Shown here piece by piece: positions 8,177 through 18,735 of a DNA stretch of 64,000 bases. Below the pieces are notes generated by a model. The model saw nothing but the letters and a program-made list of their open reading frames with translations, made no database searches and had not been told where the DNA came from. The stretch spans positions 62,001 to 126,000 of the forward strand of contig NZ_CP070490.1 in the NCBI RefSeq assembly GCF_016925635.1. Direction: 5' to 3'. The stretch comes from Lysinibacillus fusiformis (GTDB lineage: Bacteria > Bacillota > Bacilli > Bacillales_A > Planococcaceae). Made by a program: the position numbers and the translations under genes. Within the stretch, counting starts at the first letter, position 1. Each line of letters begins with the position of its first letter.

Positions 8177-9304
8177 TTATTCTAAGAAATCTTTTAAACG
8201 TTTACTGCGAGAAGGATGGCGTAATTTTCTTAGTGCTTTCGCCTCGATTTGACGAATACGTTCACGTGTTACGCCAAAGACCTTGCCTACCTCTTCTAAT
8301 GTACGTGTGCGACCATCGTCTAAACCAAAACGTAAACGAAGTACGTTTTCTTCACGGTCTGTTAACGTATCTAGTACATCCTCTAATTGTTCTTTTAACA
8401 GTTCATAGGCTGCATGGTCGGATGGAGATTGTGCTTCTGAGTCCTCGATAAAGTCTCCTAAATGGGAATCATCTTCTTCTCCAATTGGTGTTTCAAGAGA
8501 TACTGGTTCTTGTGCAATTTTTAAAATTTCACGCACTTTTTCAGGTGTTAAATCCATTTCTTCTCCAATTTCTTCTGGAGAAGGCTCACGACCTAAATCT
8601 TGTAAAAGTTGACGTTGTACACGTATTAATTTATTAATGGTTTCGACCATGTGAACAGGAATACGAATCGTACGCGCTTGGTCAGCAATCGCACGTGTTA
8701 TCGCTTGACGAATCCACCATGTAGCGTAAGTCGAGAATTTAAATCCTTTACGGTAATCGAATTTTTCAACAGCCTTAATAAGACCCATATTTCCTTCTTG
8801 AATTAAATCAAGGAATAACATTCCACGACCAACATAACGTTTTGCAATCGATACAACTAGACGTAAGTTTGCTTCTGCAAGACGTTTACGTGCTTCCTCG
8901 TCTCCTTGCTCTATACGTTCTGCAAGCGCAATTTCCTGCTCAGCAGATAATAAATCTACTCGGCCAATTTCTTTTAAATACATACGTACAGGGTCATTGA
9001 TTTTAACACCTGGTGGCACACTCAAATCATTTAAGTCGAAAGTTTCTTCGTTCGCTTCTTCTTTCATTAGACTCTCTTCTTCAAATTCTTCTTTTCCAAT
9101 GATTTGAATATCTTTATGCTTTTCAAGATCCTCAGCGAAATGGAAAATTTCTTCGTTTTCCAATTCATAAGGTGTTAGTTTCTCTGAAATTTCTTTCATT
9201 GAAATTTCACCTTCTGTTTTCGCTTTTTCTTGTAGGAATTTTTTTGCATCATCTAATGTAATTTCTACTTCTATCTCTTTTGAACGTTCTGACTTGTCCG
9301 CCAT
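8177..9304 (-). CDS. rpoD: Housekeeping RNA polymerase sigma factor SigA (RpoD)
   Basis: The 375-residue primary sigma factor. Region 1.1 is acidic. Region 1.2 contains [13 protein letters not shown]. Region 2 includes the core-binding and -10 recognition helix ([20 protein letters not shown]). Region 3 begins at [16 protein letters not shown], and region 4.2 ends the protein with the -35-binding helix-turn-helix ([19 protein letters not shown]). Length matches B. subtilis SigA. A strong AAGGAGG site precedes the ATG. It is 33 bases downstream of dnaG in the same direction, the conserved macromolecular synthesis operon order. Confidence 0.98.
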   Translation of the reverse strand: MADKSERSKEIEVEITLDDAKKFLQEKAKTEGEISMKEISEKLTPYELENEEIFHFAEDLEKHKDIQIIGKEEFEEESLMKEEANEETFDLNDLSVPPGVKINDPVRMYLKEIGRVDLLSAEQEIALAERIEQGDEEARKRLAEANLRLVVSIAKRYVGRGMLFLDLIQEGNMGLIKAVEKFDYRKGFKFSTYATWWIRQAITRAIADQARTIRIPVHMVETINKLIRVQRQLLQDLGREPSPEEIGEEMDLTPEKVREILKIAQEPVSLETPIGEEDDSHLGDFIEDSEAQSPSDHAAYELLKEQLEDVLDTLTDREENVLRLRFGLDDGRTRTLEEVGKVFGVTRERIRQIEAKALRKLRHPSRSKRLKDFLE

Positions 9305-9336
9305 AAACCTTCCTCCTTCTAAACAACCGAATCGGG

Positions 9337-11163
9337 TTAAATCGCCGATAACGATTTTCTTAAATGAATAATCTGTTGGGCGATTTCAAGTGCACGTGCA
9401 TACTCATGCATCTTCTCCGCTTCCTTTGACTCATGCATCTTTTGATAAATTTCTTGCTCAATTCTATATTTTTGAAGCTGACGGATGGAGTCCATAACCT
9501 CTGCCTCTGCTTGATCAGGATCTCGCTCGACTAAAGCTGCTTCCATGACAATTTTCCGTAATTCAGCGTCATCCAAAATTTCCACAAAACGCTGATAATC
9601 AGGATGACCATACTCCTCATAAAACCCTACTAAGCGAACAAAAACAGCCATATAAGTATCTCTTACAAATGGCTCTTTTTGCTCACTACGTAATACCCTG
9701 TCCACTACATCTATATTATGAAGCATATGAGCCAGTAATAAACGTTCGGCACGTTCGGCTGCGTCCATAGGCTTTTGTTGTTGCGTGACTGGCATTGAAG
9801 GTATCTGTGTAGGCATCTCTGCTTTTGCAGAACGTACCTGATTAGCCTCCAGTTTTCGGAATTGGGCATAAATGGCTTCTTCCGAGATATTTGTTTCATT
9901 TGATAGCTGCCGTATATACAAATCTCGTTCAACTGGTGAGGATCTACCCACTAGCTGTTCAAGGACTTCTTGAATATATTGAAGCGTATCATTTTCAAAT
10001 TGAAAGTTCTTATTGCGTCTAGCATGCATCATCATAAAAGCAATATACGCATGAGGGTTTTCCAAAATTTGTTCCTTAAATGCTTGTCCACCTAAAGTGC
10101 GAATGTATTCATCAGGATCTAATTTTTCTGGCAACACGGCAATATTGACTTTCATGCGCTCTGTATGCAGTAGTTGCGCTGCTCGCTTCGCTGCATCAAA
10201 TCCAGCATTATCACCATCATAGCAAATCGTAATTTGCTCTACTAAGCGCTTTAGCTTTGTGATATGCTGATTTGTTAGCGAAGTACCCATTGTCGCAACA
10301 ACATTCATTACACCTACAGAATTGGCTGCTAAAACATCCACAAAACCTTCCATCAATACTACTTGACGATTTTTTCTGATAGAAGTTCGTGCTTTATCTA
10401 GGTTATAAAGCACTTCACTTTTTTGAAAAATTGGTGATTCTGGACTATTTAAATATTTTGCTTCCTCACCATTGGATGAAAGGATACGTCCTGAGAAGGC
10501 AATAATTTTACCATTCTCATCTCGAATAGGAAACATGATACGTCCTCTAAAACGATCAAAATAACGTTCTTCTCCCTCTCTTTTGATGATTAAGCCACTT
10601 TCGGCAATTTCTTGTAAGTTATAACCTTTTCTTTCAAGCAATATTGTTAATGCATCAAAGCTTGGGAGAGACCAACCAATGTTATTAGATTCTATAAGTT
10701 CCCTTGTAAATCCTCTTTCTAGCAAATAATTTAAAGGTTCTTCACCATCCTCTGTGTTCAACAGTAAATGATGAAAAAAATCTGCTGCAAAAGCGTGTGC
10801 TTCTTTCATCCTTTCTTCTGCTTTAGATATCTTTTTCGTTCCTCCGGGAAAACTTGGCTCAACATCTAAGTGTATGCCAACACGTTCCCCAAGTTTCACC
10901 ACTGCATCAGGAAAAGAAATGCCTTCAATATCCATTACAAAAGTAATGGCATTGCCCCCTGCACCACAACCAAAGCAATGAAAAATTTGCTTGTCTGTAG
11001 ATACAGAAAAAGACGGTGTTTGCTCTCCATGAAATGGACAGAGACCAAACCAATTTCGCCCACGCTTAGTAAGCTGCATGTATTCACTAATAACATCAAC
11101 AATATCCGATTGTGTGCGAATCTGTTCAATTACTTCTTCTGGAATCTTCCCTGCCAAATCCAT
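9337..11163 (-). CDS. dnaG: DNA primase DnaG
   Basis: A primase of about 608 residues that makes RNA primers at the replication fork. The N-terminal zinc finger ([13 protein letters not shown]...HCFGCGAGG) is followed by the primase core, the TOPRIM domain ([15 protein letters not shown] and [14 protein letters not shown], the acidic catalytic residues) and a helicase-binding C-terminal domain. I place the start at 11163 ([15 protein letters not shown]) to match the family N-terminus. ATG at 11169 is an alternative two codons earlier, and neither has a clear ribosome site. The open frame extends further to a TTG at 11235. First gene of the dnaG-rpoD pair. Confidence 0.95.
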   Translation of the reverse strand: MDLAGKIPEEVIEQIRTQSDIVDVISEYMQLTKRGRNWFGLCPFHGEQTPSFSVSTDKQIFHCFGCGAGGNAITFVMDIEGISFPDAVVKLGERVGIHLDVEPSFPGGTKKISKAEERMKEAHAFAADFFHHLLLNTEDGEEPLNYLLERGFTRELIESNNIGWSLPSFDALTILLERKGYNLQEIAESGLIIKREGEERYFDRFRGRIMFPIRDENGKIIAFSGRILSSNGEEAKYLNSPESPIFQKSEVLYNLDKARTSIRKNRQVVLMEGFVDVLAANSVGVMNVVATMGTSLTNQHITKLKRLVEQITICYDGDNAGFDAAKRAAQLLHTERMKVNIAVLPEKLDPDEYIRTLGGQAFKEQILENPHAYIAFMMMHARRNKNFQFENDTLQYIQEVLEQLVGRSSPVERDLYIRQLSNETNISEEAIYAQFRKLEANQVRSAKAEMPTQIPSMPVTQQQKPMDAAERAERLLLAHMLHNIDVVDRVLRSEQKEPFVRDTYMAVFVRLVGFYEEYGHPDYQRFVEILDDAELRKIVMEAALVERDPDQAEAEVMDSIRQLQKYRIEQEIYQKMHESKEAEKMHEYARALEIAQQIIHLRKSLSAI

Positions 11164-11331
11164 CACCATCTTTAATATTTGCGTTCTAGAAACACAATTC
11201 GCTATTCGTTTTAAAATTCCTTTATTTCTCGACAAAAAATTAGGATTTTTCTCTTATAAATATTTTTACCACAATTTTATTATTATAAAACAAAAATTAG
11301 TTTTTATCTATACCATTTTCAAAATCCACTC

Positions 11332-11363
11332 AAAAAAACCGCCTCTGCTAACCGAGGTGGTTT
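11332..11363 (-). terminator. Terminator after ppsR
   Basis: AAACCGCCTC pairs with GAGGTGGTTT around an 8-base loop, with an A-run at 11332-11338 giving a U-tract on the minus-strand RNA. It separates ppsR from dnaG. Confidence 0.85.
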
Positions 11364-11375
11364 AAAATACTATCC

Positions 11376-12188
11376 TTATTTACAGGTCAAAATATGTTCA
11401 ATAATCGTATTTGCTGTCTCTTCAACAGCTTTATTTGTCACATCAATAACTTGACAACCTATTTTACCGACAATTTTTTCAAAATGCTGTATTTCATCTA
11501 GAATTCTTTCATGCTGCGCATAGATGGCATCATCATTTAAGCCGAGAGACATTAATCTTTCTTTCCTTATAAAGTTTAACTTTTCAGGTGAGATGATTAA
11601 ACCAAAGCATTTTTTAGGGTCTATCTGTAAAAGCTCTTCTGGTGGTTCTACCTCTGGCACTAATGGTACATTCGCCACCTTATATTTTTTATGAGCTAAA
11701 TACTGTGATAGTGGCGTTTTAGATGTTCTAGATACCCCAACGAGTACGATATCAGCTTGTAATAATCCACGCGGATCTCTACCATCATCATACTTCACCG
11801 CGAATTCAATCGCTTCAATTTTTTTGAAATAATCATCATCCAGCATATGAACAATTCCTGGTGTTTCCAATGGGTTTTCTTCCATAAAAGCTGCCATTGA
11901 TTGTAGAGCTGGACCTAAAATATCCACAGCCTGGATTTTTTCTTGTTCACATAAATCATGTAATAATTTGCGCATTTCTTGACGAACAAGTGTATAGACT
12001 ATAAATGCTCGCTGCTGCGAAGCAAGAAAAACAATTTTACGGATAAGCTCCTCTGATTGAATATGTGGAAATCGACGAATTACAGTATTTTCAAGACCCG
12101 GTCGGAACTGGCTAATAACTGCTTTTGCAACTTGGTCACCAGTTTCACCGACAGAATCAGATACAACAAATACGCGTAGTCTTTTCAT
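11376..12188 (-). CDS. ppsR: PEP synthase/PPDK regulatory bifunctional kinase-phosphorylase (DUF299, YqfL)
   Basis: A 270-residue member of the DUF299 family, which phosphorylates and dephosphorylates pyruvate,water dikinase or pyruvate,phosphate dikinase in response to ADP. Visible marks are the N-terminal VVSDSVGETGDQV segment and the nucleotide loop GVSRTSKT at about residues 151-158. In B. subtilis the neighbour YqfL modulates CcpN activity, and the same ccpN-yqfL order is kept here. ATG at 12188 has AAGGAGAG upstream; an extension to 12269 would overlap ccpN heavily and lacks a ribosome site. The ccpN stop lies 16 bases upstream, so the two are co-transcribed. Confidence 0.95.
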   Translation of the reverse strand: MKRLRVFVVSDSVGETGDQVAKAVISQFRPGLENTVIRRFPHIQSEELIRKIVFLASQQRAFIVYTLVRQEMRKLLHDLCEQEKIQAVDILGPALQSMAAFMEENPLETPGIVHMLDDDYFKKIEAIEFAVKYDDGRDPRGLLQADIVLVGVSRTSKTPLSQYLAHKKYKVANVPLVPEVEPPEELLQIDPKKCFGLIISPEKLNFIRKERLMSLGLNDDAIYAQHERILDEIQHFEKIVGKIGCQVIDVTNKAVEETANTIIEHILTCK

Positions 12189-12204
12189 GCAGCTCTCCTT
12201 CAAT

Positions 12205-12837
12205 TTAGACATTTTGTGCAAGAGATAAGAAAGCTCGTGTAATCGTTGTTTTTGTAAGACGACCAACAATCGTTAAACCACCCTCTTGCGGTTCAACTAC
12301 TGGTAGTGAATCAACCTCTCGTTCAATAAGTTTGTTCGCTGCAACAATTAAAGAATCTGATCTTTCACAGTACGAAATATTTGGCATACGCGTCATAATA
12401 ATATGTACTGGAATTTTATTTAAATCCTGCGTGCCAATACTTGTACGCAGTAAATCTTTGCGAGATAGTACGCCTGTCAAAAACTCATTCTTATCTACGA
12501 CAAAGAGTGTACCAACATCTTCTGAAAACATAAAGCAAATTGCATCATAAACCGTCATTGTTTCAGGGACAACTACAGGGCCTGAATGAAAATCCTTCAC
12601 TTTTAAATTGTGAATACTATCTATTAATGCAACAGATGCCTTCTTACCTGAATAAAAATAACCAACCCTTGGCCTTGCATCTAGAAATCCTGCCATTGTT
12701 AGGATGGCTAAATCTGGTCTTAAAGTGGCTCTTGTCAGATTGAGACGTTCGGCAATATGTTCTCCAGTAATAGGGCCGTTTTCTTTCACAATTTGTAATA
12801 TGTCTTCCTGACGTTTATTGAGTTCGATTGGACTCAC
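12205..12837 (-). CDS. ccpN: Transcriptional repressor CcpN (CBS-domain)
   Basis: A 210-residue repressor of gluconeogenic genes (gapB and pckA in B. subtilis) under glycolytic conditions. An N-terminal winged helix-turn-helix (about residues 5-60, with GEHIAERLNLTRATLRPDLAILTMAGFL) is followed by two CBS domains (about 75-135 and 140-205) that bind nucleotides. The protein starts with GTG; the GAGGCG ribosome site is unusually close, about two bases from the GTG. The start is set by homology of MSPIELNKRQ to the family N-terminus. It is divergent from glyS and co-transcribed with ppsR. Confidence 0.94.
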   Translation of the reverse strand: MSPIELNKRQEDILQIVKENGPITGEHIAERLNLTRATLRPDLAILTMAGFLDARPRVGYFYSGKKASVALIDSIHNLKVKDFHSGPVVVPETMTVYDAICFMFSEDVGTLFVVDKNEFLTGVLSRKDLLRTSIGTQDLNKIPVHIIMTRMPNISYCERSDSLIVAANKLIEREVDSLPVVEPQEGGLTIVGRLTKTTITRAFLSLAQNV

Positions 12838-12897
12838 CGCCTCAAATCTAATAGTGTTATACTTATGCTCAATTATTATATACTATTTTAATAATTA

Positions 12898-12926
12898 TTG
12901 CGAATTAAAGAACTACATGCTACAAT
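12898..12926 (+). promoter_or_regulatory. Sigma-A promoter of the T-box/glyS unit
   Basis: TTGCGA (12898-12903) and TACAAT (12921-12926) are separated by exactly 17 bases, immediately upstream of the T-box leader. Confidence 0.7.
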
Positions 12927-12933
12927 ATTCACA

Positions 12934-13184
12934 CATACGCTTGCTCTATCAGTATTTTCGAGCAAATTGCGTTATACAGGCGATGATGGGAAAAAAGTAT
13001 CTGTTCCATTCAAAAGCGAGTAGAAGATGGTGAAAGTCTACACAGTAACAGAGAAAAGGCACTCCCTGAGCTAACTTTTTGAAAAGAGGTTTTAAACTAC
13101 TCGTTTAAAACAATCAGGGTGGAACCGCGGGTATTAGCACTCGTCCCTGGGCATACATTGTGCCCGGAGACGGGTGCTATTTTC
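12934..13184 (+). promoter_or_regulatory. Glycine T-box riboswitch with terminator
   Basis: The T-box consensus AGGGTGGAACCGCGGG is at 13116-13131. It is followed by a terminator stem (AGCACTCGTC 13136-13145 with GACGGGTGCT near 13169-13178) and T-rich tail ATTTTCATTT. Uncharged tRNA-Gly is expected to stabilise the antiterminator and allow glyS transcription. A GGC triplet followed by A at 13058-13060 is a candidate glycine specifier, but I did not fold Stem I, so that assignment is tentative. Confidence 0.93.
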
Positions 13185-13264
13185 ATTTAGTTGCCACTGA
13201 ATGAAAAAAACTTTGGCGTTTTACCGCTAAAAAACAATATGAAAACTTTGAAGGAGGCTATTTT

Positions 13265-14650
13265 ATGGCTAACAAATCAATGGAAACCATCGTATCATTA
13301 GCAAAACATCGAGGCTTTGTCTTCCCTGGTTCTGAAATCTACGGAGGTTTAGCAAATACTTGGGATTATGGTCCACTAGGCGTTGAATTAAAAAACAATA
13401 TTAAAAAAGCTTGGTGGCAAAAATTCGTCCAAGAATCAGAACACAATGTAGGTATTGACGCTGCGATCTTAATGAACCCAAAAGCTTGGGTTGCTTCAGG
13501 TCACGTTGGTAACTTTAATGACCCAATGATCGACTGTAAATCATGTAAAGCTCGCCACCGTGCAGATAAAATTATCGAAGACGCTGCATTGGCAAAGGGC
13601 GATGAAATCATTGTTGATGGTATGACATTCGATCAAATGAAAGAAACAATGATTAAATATGACGTCGTATGTCCTGATTGTGGAAAAACTGATTTCACAG
13701 ATATTCGCCAATTCAACCTTATGTTTAAAACATTCCAGGGTGTAACGGAATCTTCTACAAACGAAATTTATTTACGTCCAGAAACGGCACAAGGTATTTT
13801 CGTGAACTTTAAAAATGTTCAACGTTCTATGCGTAAACGTACACCATTTGGTATCGCACAAATCGGTAAATCTTTCCGTAACGAAATTACACCGGGTAAC
13901 TTCACATTCCGTACACGTGAATTCGAACAAATGGAGCTTGAATTCTTCTGTAAACCGGGCGAAGACCTTGAATGGCATGCATATTGGAAAGAATTCTGTA
14001 AAAATTGGTTACTAAACCTAGGCATGAAAGAAGATTCGATGCGTCTTCGTGACCATGAGGATGATGAACTCTCTCACTACTCTAACGCGACAACAGATAT
14101 CGAATTCAAATTCCCATTTGGCTGGGGAGAGCTTTGGGGTGTAGCTGATCGTACAGATTTCGATTTAAAACAACATATGGAACACTCTGGTGAAGATTTC
14201 ACTTATATCGATCCTGTATCAAACGAACGCTATGTTCCTTATTGTATTGAACCATCATTAGGAGCTGATCGTGTAACATTAGCCTTCCTATGTGATGCCT
14301 ATGATGAAGAGGAGCTAGAAGGTGACGATAAGCGTACCGTTTTACGTTTCCACCCTGCTTTAGCACCATTCAAAGCTGCCGTGCTACCACTTTCTAAAAA
14401 ATTATCTGATGAAGCGACAGATGTTTGGGCTGAACTGCGTAAAGCCTTCCCTGTTGATTTTGATGAATCACAATCAATTGGTAAACGTTACCGTCGTCAA
14501 GATGAAATTGGTACACCATTCTGTATCACATATGATTTTGATTCAAAAGAGGATGGCCAAGTAACAGTACGTCATCGTGACTCTATGACACAAGTTCGTA
14601 TGCCTATTGCTGAAGTAAAAGCATATATTGAAAAACATTTACAATTCTAA
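13265..14650 (+). CDS. glyS: Glycyl-tRNA synthetase, single-chain alpha2 type
   Basis: A 461-residue class II aminoacyl-tRNA synthetase that charges tRNA-Gly. This is the eukaryote/archaea-like homodimeric form (COG0423), not the alpha2beta2 GlyQ/GlyS form of B. subtilis. It has motif 2 ([24 protein letters not shown] in overlapping parts), motif 3 ([12 protein letters not shown]), cysteine pairs (CKSC near residue 92, CPDC near 138) and a C-terminal anticodon-binding domain. AAGGAGG precedes the ATG. Controlled by the upstream T-box; a strong terminator follows. Confidence 0.97.
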   Translation: MANKSMETIVSLAKHRGFVFPGSEIYGGLANTWDYGPLGVELKNNIKKAWWQKFVQESEHNVGIDAAILMNPKAWVASGHVGNFNDPMIDCKSCKARHRADKIIEDAALAKGDEIIVDGMTFDQMKETMIKYDVVCPDCGKTDFTDIRQFNLMFKTFQGVTESSTNEIYLRPETAQGIFVNFKNVQRSMRKRTPFGIAQIGKSFRNEITPGNFTFRTREFEQMELEFFCKPGEDLEWHAYWKEFCKNWLLNLGMKEDSMRLRDHEDDELSHYSNATTDIEFKFPFGWGELWGVADRTDFDLKQHMEHSGEDFTYIDPVSNERYVPYCIEPSLGADRVTLAFLCDAYDEEELEGDDKRTVLRFHPALAPFKAAVLPLSKKLSDEATDVWAELRKAFPVDFDESQSIGKRYRRQDEIGTPFCITYDFDSKEDGQVTVRHRDSMTQVRMPIAEVKAYIEKHLQF

Positions 14651-14651
14651 T

Positions 14652-14691
14652 AAAAAAGAGGGGGTAGCCAATTGGCAACTCCCTCTTTTTT
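14652..14691. terminator. Bidirectional terminator between glyS and the HD-GYP gene
   Basis: AAAAAAGAGGG pairs with CCCTCTTTTTT across an 18-base loop, with T-runs readable on both strands. Confidence 0.9.
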
Positions 14692-16420
14692 ATGCTTTAT
14701 ATGTTGAAAATAAGCGCTCTTGCATTTTTTCCTCGAATGAAAACTTTTTCATACTCATCCCTATTAAGCTCACTAATAGCTCCTCAATATCTGCTAGTGA
14801 GTAATAAAGGAATGTACCTTCTCGCATTGGACGAACCCGTTTGTCAAACGTTTGTTCATCTTCAATAAAATAAGCGACATTGACCTCACAATGTTCCATC
14901 AATTGTGTAATCCGTTGATCATCACCTGGATTTATGAAGAATGGTACAATTTTATCAATATACAAAATACTTTGCACAAGCTTAATGAAGAAATTTTCGC
15001 GTAACGATGTTTCCACAACTAAAATGGTTGTTTGTTCATGCTGATAATCCATATATAAAACGTTTAATTGCTCTTCTAGTAGTGTTTTTAAGATACCAAT
15101 AGAATTTCGATATTTCGTCATATCCGTTTGGATTTCTCTTGTTAATAAACGTAATATACGAAAGGCTGGTAAGAAAATTTTTAAGACAATTTCTTTAGGA
15201 TGTAAATGGTCAATTAATTTATTAAAATGAATTCTCAGATTATTTTCATCACAGCGGATTAATTGCTCTACAAATAAATTGAAAATCTCTTCAAAGCTAT
15301 TAGCTCGATAGTCTATCATTTTCGTAATTCTCACACTATAGTTCAGAGGTAAGTTCATAGATTTCTGCTCATCCAGCAATCTCACTTTTGGTAATGTAGG
15401 AAATAAATCATAAACAAGTTCTACTTGTGCACTGCGATTATCTGATAACATAACAACAGAGTTAACTGGGTAAATCCCTAAACATTCTACAAATTTATGC
15501 ATAAAGCTCTCATTATATAAATGACGATCTCTGTATAAAACAGCTAAAGCATCTGTAGCACCGTAGCCAACGTGATAGACCCGCTTGGATGTCATTGCTG
15601 AATATACATCAATAATTTGTAATAATTGTACACCATCACTCATATCATCCGCACAAAGTTGATTTGGGTAGCCCTTTCCCGCAAAACGTTCATGATGATC
15701 TCGTGCCAAATAGGCGATGTCTTCCTCTTTATGTTCGATAAGTAGCTCGTAGCCTTTTGTGGTGTGTGCCTTGACAATATCAAACTCATCTTCAGAGAGT
15801 TTACGTTTTAAATTTAATATTTCTTGAGGTATAAAAACCTTCCCGATATCATGGAACAAGTAGCCCCTAGCTAATGTTTCGATATCTGTTAAACCTAAGT
15901 ATCTGGCAAAAATTGTACCTAAGACAAATACATCAAATGAATGGACAAATGAATACTCATCCCATTCCTTTAAACGCATAAGTAGCTCATAGCGATATTT
16001 TTTTTCCAAAATCTTTTCAAAAACACCTCTTACATAAGCCGTATCCTGCATGCTTTTAAGAATTTGTCCATAGCGTAATTCATGCACGACATTCTCCAGT
16101 GTTGTCATAAAAAGTTGACTAACTGTCTCTTTATAATCATCCACTGGATCTCTTTTTTCCATTAATGGGGCAAATAGATCTTCATATTCTCTTGTTCGTT
16201 GAGCACTTAAATCATGGACAACTCGAACTGAATCAGATGGCAAATAGACAGATAATTCATCTACTTTACGAAGTTTAAGTAAGGCAATAATTCGTTCCGT
16301 TAAAACTAAATCCTTTTTAGCTAATAAACGATACTCTGAAAAAATATCTTCTGCTAATATATCATTTGCTTCAACTTCATGAATACTTAAGGTTACTTTT
16401 CGTAGCATATATTTTGCCAC
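14690..16420 (-). CDS. HD-GYP domain protein, putative c-di-GMP phosphodiesterase
   Basis: A protein of about 576 residues with a central HD-GYP domain (roughly 150-330). Key residues visible are His190-Asp191 (LFHDIGK), His219, and HHERFAGKGYP at 242-252. The usual Asp of the HHExxDGxGYP signature is replaced by Ala. GYP proteins cleave cyclic di-GMP, or cGAMP in some lineages. The N-terminal 120 residues resemble a short regulatory domain, and the C-terminal 230 residues match nothing I recognise. The frame opens with GTG; ATG at 16408 is an alternative. The only good ribosome site lies about 25 bases before the GTG. Confidence 0.82.
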   Translation of the reverse strand: MAKYMLRKVTLSIHEVEANDILAEDIFSEYRLLAKKDLVLTERIIALLKLRKVDELSVYLPSDSVRVVHDLSAQRTREYEDLFAPLMEKRDPVDDYKETVSQLFMTTLENVVHELRYGQILKSMQDTAYVRGVFEKILEKKYRYELLMRLKEWDEYSFVHSFDVFVLGTIFARYLGLTDIETLARGYLFHDIGKVFIPQEILNLKRKLSEDEFDIVKAHTTKGYELLIEHKEEDIAYLARDHHERFAGKGYPNQLCADDMSDGVQLLQIIDVYSAMTSKRVYHVGYGATDALAVLYRDRHLYNESFMHKFVECLGIYPVNSVVMLSDNRSAQVELVYDLFPTLPKVRLLDEQKSMNLPLNYSVRITKMIDYRANSFEEIFNLFVEQLIRCDENNLRIHFNKLIDHLHPKEIVLKIFLPAFRILRLLTREIQTDMTKYRNSIGILKTLLEEQLNVLYMDYQHEQTTILVVETSLRENFFIKLVQSILYIDKIVPFFINPGDDQRITQLMEHCEVNVAYFIEDEQTFDKRVRPMREGTFLYYSLADIEELLVSLIGMSMKKFSFEEKMQERLFSTYKA

Positions 16421-17246
16421 ATACGCAATGTACTAAGCACTATGTGACTCCCTCCTTCTTCCATAGGACTGCGCTATTCTGATAAACGTATAACAATACG
16501 TTTTGCTGATAGAGGCTTTTATATTTCATAGGCGTGTCTAAAGTGATCTAACGTACATCAGTTTCGATGGGGATTAAACGACTAAATTATATTTAAAAAA
16601 TATAATTACCATTATCTATACCATTTACAATATCATAGGTTAAAATGCCTTTTCAACTAGTATATGGGACTCAAATGAACAGTTTCTACCACTTATATAA
16701 TGAAAACTAAACGAAAATACAAATCCTTTTACCTATAAAATTATGTATACATATAGATAAAAAATAAATTATAAGTTAATTAGACTCTATATTTTTCAAT
16801 TCATGATAAATAATTATTAGATAAAATTAATTTTTTCTAATAATTTTATTTTGTAAAAATTAAAATTTTATTGATTAACATTCCATCTAAAGTGAAGAAT
16901 ATAACACTACTATGGTCCTGGATATAGAAAGAGAGGTGGCAGATATAGTTGCTTCCACCTATAAACTTGTAAACTCAAAAAACTGAATGCTTTTGTGCTA
17001 AGACCTAATTGCTTACCAATTACGTCATGATGAGGATGAAATTTCCTCTATTCGGAGTTCCATCTTTTTGGTATAAATAAGGTATTATAGTTAGTATTAG
17101 CTGTTAAATAATGAATAATTAACAAGCTAAAGACACACCCCCTTTTAACATTCAATCGTCCGGAAGTTTGAACTGATACATAGGAAGGTCTGACCTGAAA
17201 CATTCATACTATAAAATTTTCTATTGTACTATTTGGAGGAATTCAA
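16421..17246. other. Long AT-rich intergenic region without genes
   Basis: 826 bases, strongly AT-rich between 16580 and 16870. I see no credible gene on either strand. A short hairpin (GGTGGCAG..TTGCTTCCACC, near 16935-16962) and an inverted repeat TAGC-TGTTAA / TTAACA-A-GCTA near 17096-17129 may be regulatory. The promoters of the HD-GYP gene and the SLH gene must lie at its ends; no consensus pair was certain. Confidence 0.5.
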
Positions 17247-18647
17247 TTGCAGTCTCAACGTTTATTTCAACTAGCTATAGCAACTGCTTTAGCAACAAGT
17301 GCGATTATTGTCGCACCACCAGCACATGCAGCATCATTTTTTCCTGATATCAACCCATCCAACGAGGAAGGAAAAGCCATTATTCAGTTAGCAGATCGAG
17401 GCATCATATCTGGCTATATGGATGGGACATTTAAACCTGCAAACCCTATTACACGTACACAGGCTGCGAAGATTTTAGCAGGTATTTTAAAGCTCGATAC
17501 AGTTCACGTAAAAAATCCTCAATTCAAGGACATCAAACCTGGCGATGAAAACTACGGCGCCATTGCCGCATTAGCGAATGCTGGTATTATTAATGGAGCA
17601 AATGGTTATTTCTACCCTACTCAAAATATTACACGCGAGCAAATGTCAAAAATGATTGCGAAAGGCTTTGGATTAACAAGTCCGAGTAACACACAATTAC
17701 CATTTACAGATGTCAAAAAGGGGAATGAATTTGAACCTCATATTAAAGCATTGTTTGCAAATGGTATTACAAAAGGAACATCTGCAACGACTTTCGGTCC
17801 AAAAAGTAATGTGAAGCGCTCTCAACTGGCTGCTTTTGTTGTGCGTGCTGAAAAGATGCTTGGCAATGCCACCATCTATGCAAAACAATTTAAGCAAGAT
17901 TATATCTTTGCATTTTATGGTGGTTTAGAGCCAGCAACGGATATTTTCGCTTGGGATGAAAATGAGGACATGACAGAATCTATCACCATTACCCCATTAA
18001 AAGAAGGAACGGGTAAATTGGTAATCACTGGATTCACAGATGATTCCGAGGACTTTACTGAAATCTTCTATTTAGTACATGTAAAAAATGTTAATGGGAA
18101 GCTAAAGACAACGCTTGAAGAAGTAAAGGAAGAAGATTATATAGAAAATTTATCATTTGATATAACGGAGAGCCATTTACCTTTTGTGCCAACAGAGTTG
18201 ACGGTCCATAATACGAATGGACAGGCACTTGCTCCCAATTTATACAGCTTTAATCAACAAGATCAAACACTATCCATCTTGCAAAACGGACAATTCATTG
18301 TTACATTTTCAGATGGGACTCAACAACAAAAGATGGCTGCAGAAGTGTATTCCTATGATTTTGTTCGCAACATTGATTTATATCATTTAACAGATGAATT
18401 AATACTGACGACGCAAGAATTACCTTTTGAACCAGCATATGTAGCTCTCGAAAGTTTTGGTTTTGAGCCAGTGCCTGTAAAAGCGACGATTCTTAATGGG
18501 CAACTACATGTTACGCCAAAAGCTGAAGGTCTAGCGATTCTCCATTTAACAGGTAAAAACGAAGAAACGGCTTACCTTTATATTGAAAGTAAAAAAATTG
18601 CTGGACAATGGGCCTTTTTAGTGTCAGAGGATGAGGAAGAATTTTAA
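17247..18647 (+). CDS. S-layer-homology (SLH) domain surface protein
   Basis: A 466-residue exported protein. Residues 1-28 form a signal peptide ending at AHA-A. Three SLH domains follow (about 30-75, 90-133 and 150-195; motifs FPDI..AIIQLADRGIISGYMDGTFKP, FKDI..ANAGIINGANGYFYP and FTDV..ALFANGITKGTSATTFGP), which bind pyruvylated secondary wall polymer. The remaining 270 residues are rich in beta strands, without a recognised enzyme domain, and end in an acidic tail (SEDEEEF). TTG at 17247 is the start, set by GGAGGA six bases before it. Monocistronic, with a terminator after the stop. Confidence 0.9.
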   Translation: MQSQRLFQLAIATALATSAIIVAPPAHAASFFPDINPSNEEGKAIIQLADRGIISGYMDGTFKPANPITRTQAAKILAGILKLDTVHVKNPQFKDIKPGDENYGAIAALANAGIINGANGYFYPTQNITREQMSKMIAKGFGLTSPSNTQLPFTDVKKGNEFEPHIKALFANGITKGTSATTFGPKSNVKRSQLAAFVVRAEKMLGNATIYAKQFKQDYIFAFYGGLEPATDIFAWDENEDMTESITITPLKEGTGKLVITGFTDDSEDFTEIFYLVHVKNVNGKLKTTLEEVKEEDYIENLSFDITESHLPFVPTELTVHNTNGQALAPNLYSFNQQDQTLSILQNGQFIVTFSDGTQQQKMAAEVYSYDFVRNIDLYHLTDELILTTQELPFEPAYVALESFGFEPVPVKATILNGQLHVTPKAEGLAILHLTGKNEETAYLYIESKKIAGQWAFLVSEDEEEF

Positions 18648-18654
18648 CTAACGA

Positions 18655-18693
18655 AAAATGCCAGATGAACATTACGGTTCTTCTGGCATTTCG
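18655..18693. terminator. Terminator after the SLH gene; copy of the recO tail
   Basis: AAATGCCAGATGAAC pairs with GTTCTTCTGGCATTT. The 39 bases match 19153-19191 with one difference. Read on the minus strand they encode the last recO residues (Glu-Met-Pro-Glu-Glu-Pro-stop), so this is a duplicated gene end now serving the SLH gene. Confidence 0.8.
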
Positions 18694-18735
18694 CAGTGTT
18701 GAAACCAAAACCATCAATAGAATTTTTGTAATAAT

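Noticed and set aside
14690..16420. Active two-domain GGDEF/HD-GYP hybrid
   Set aside because: No GGDEF or GGEEF motif is present in either end region.
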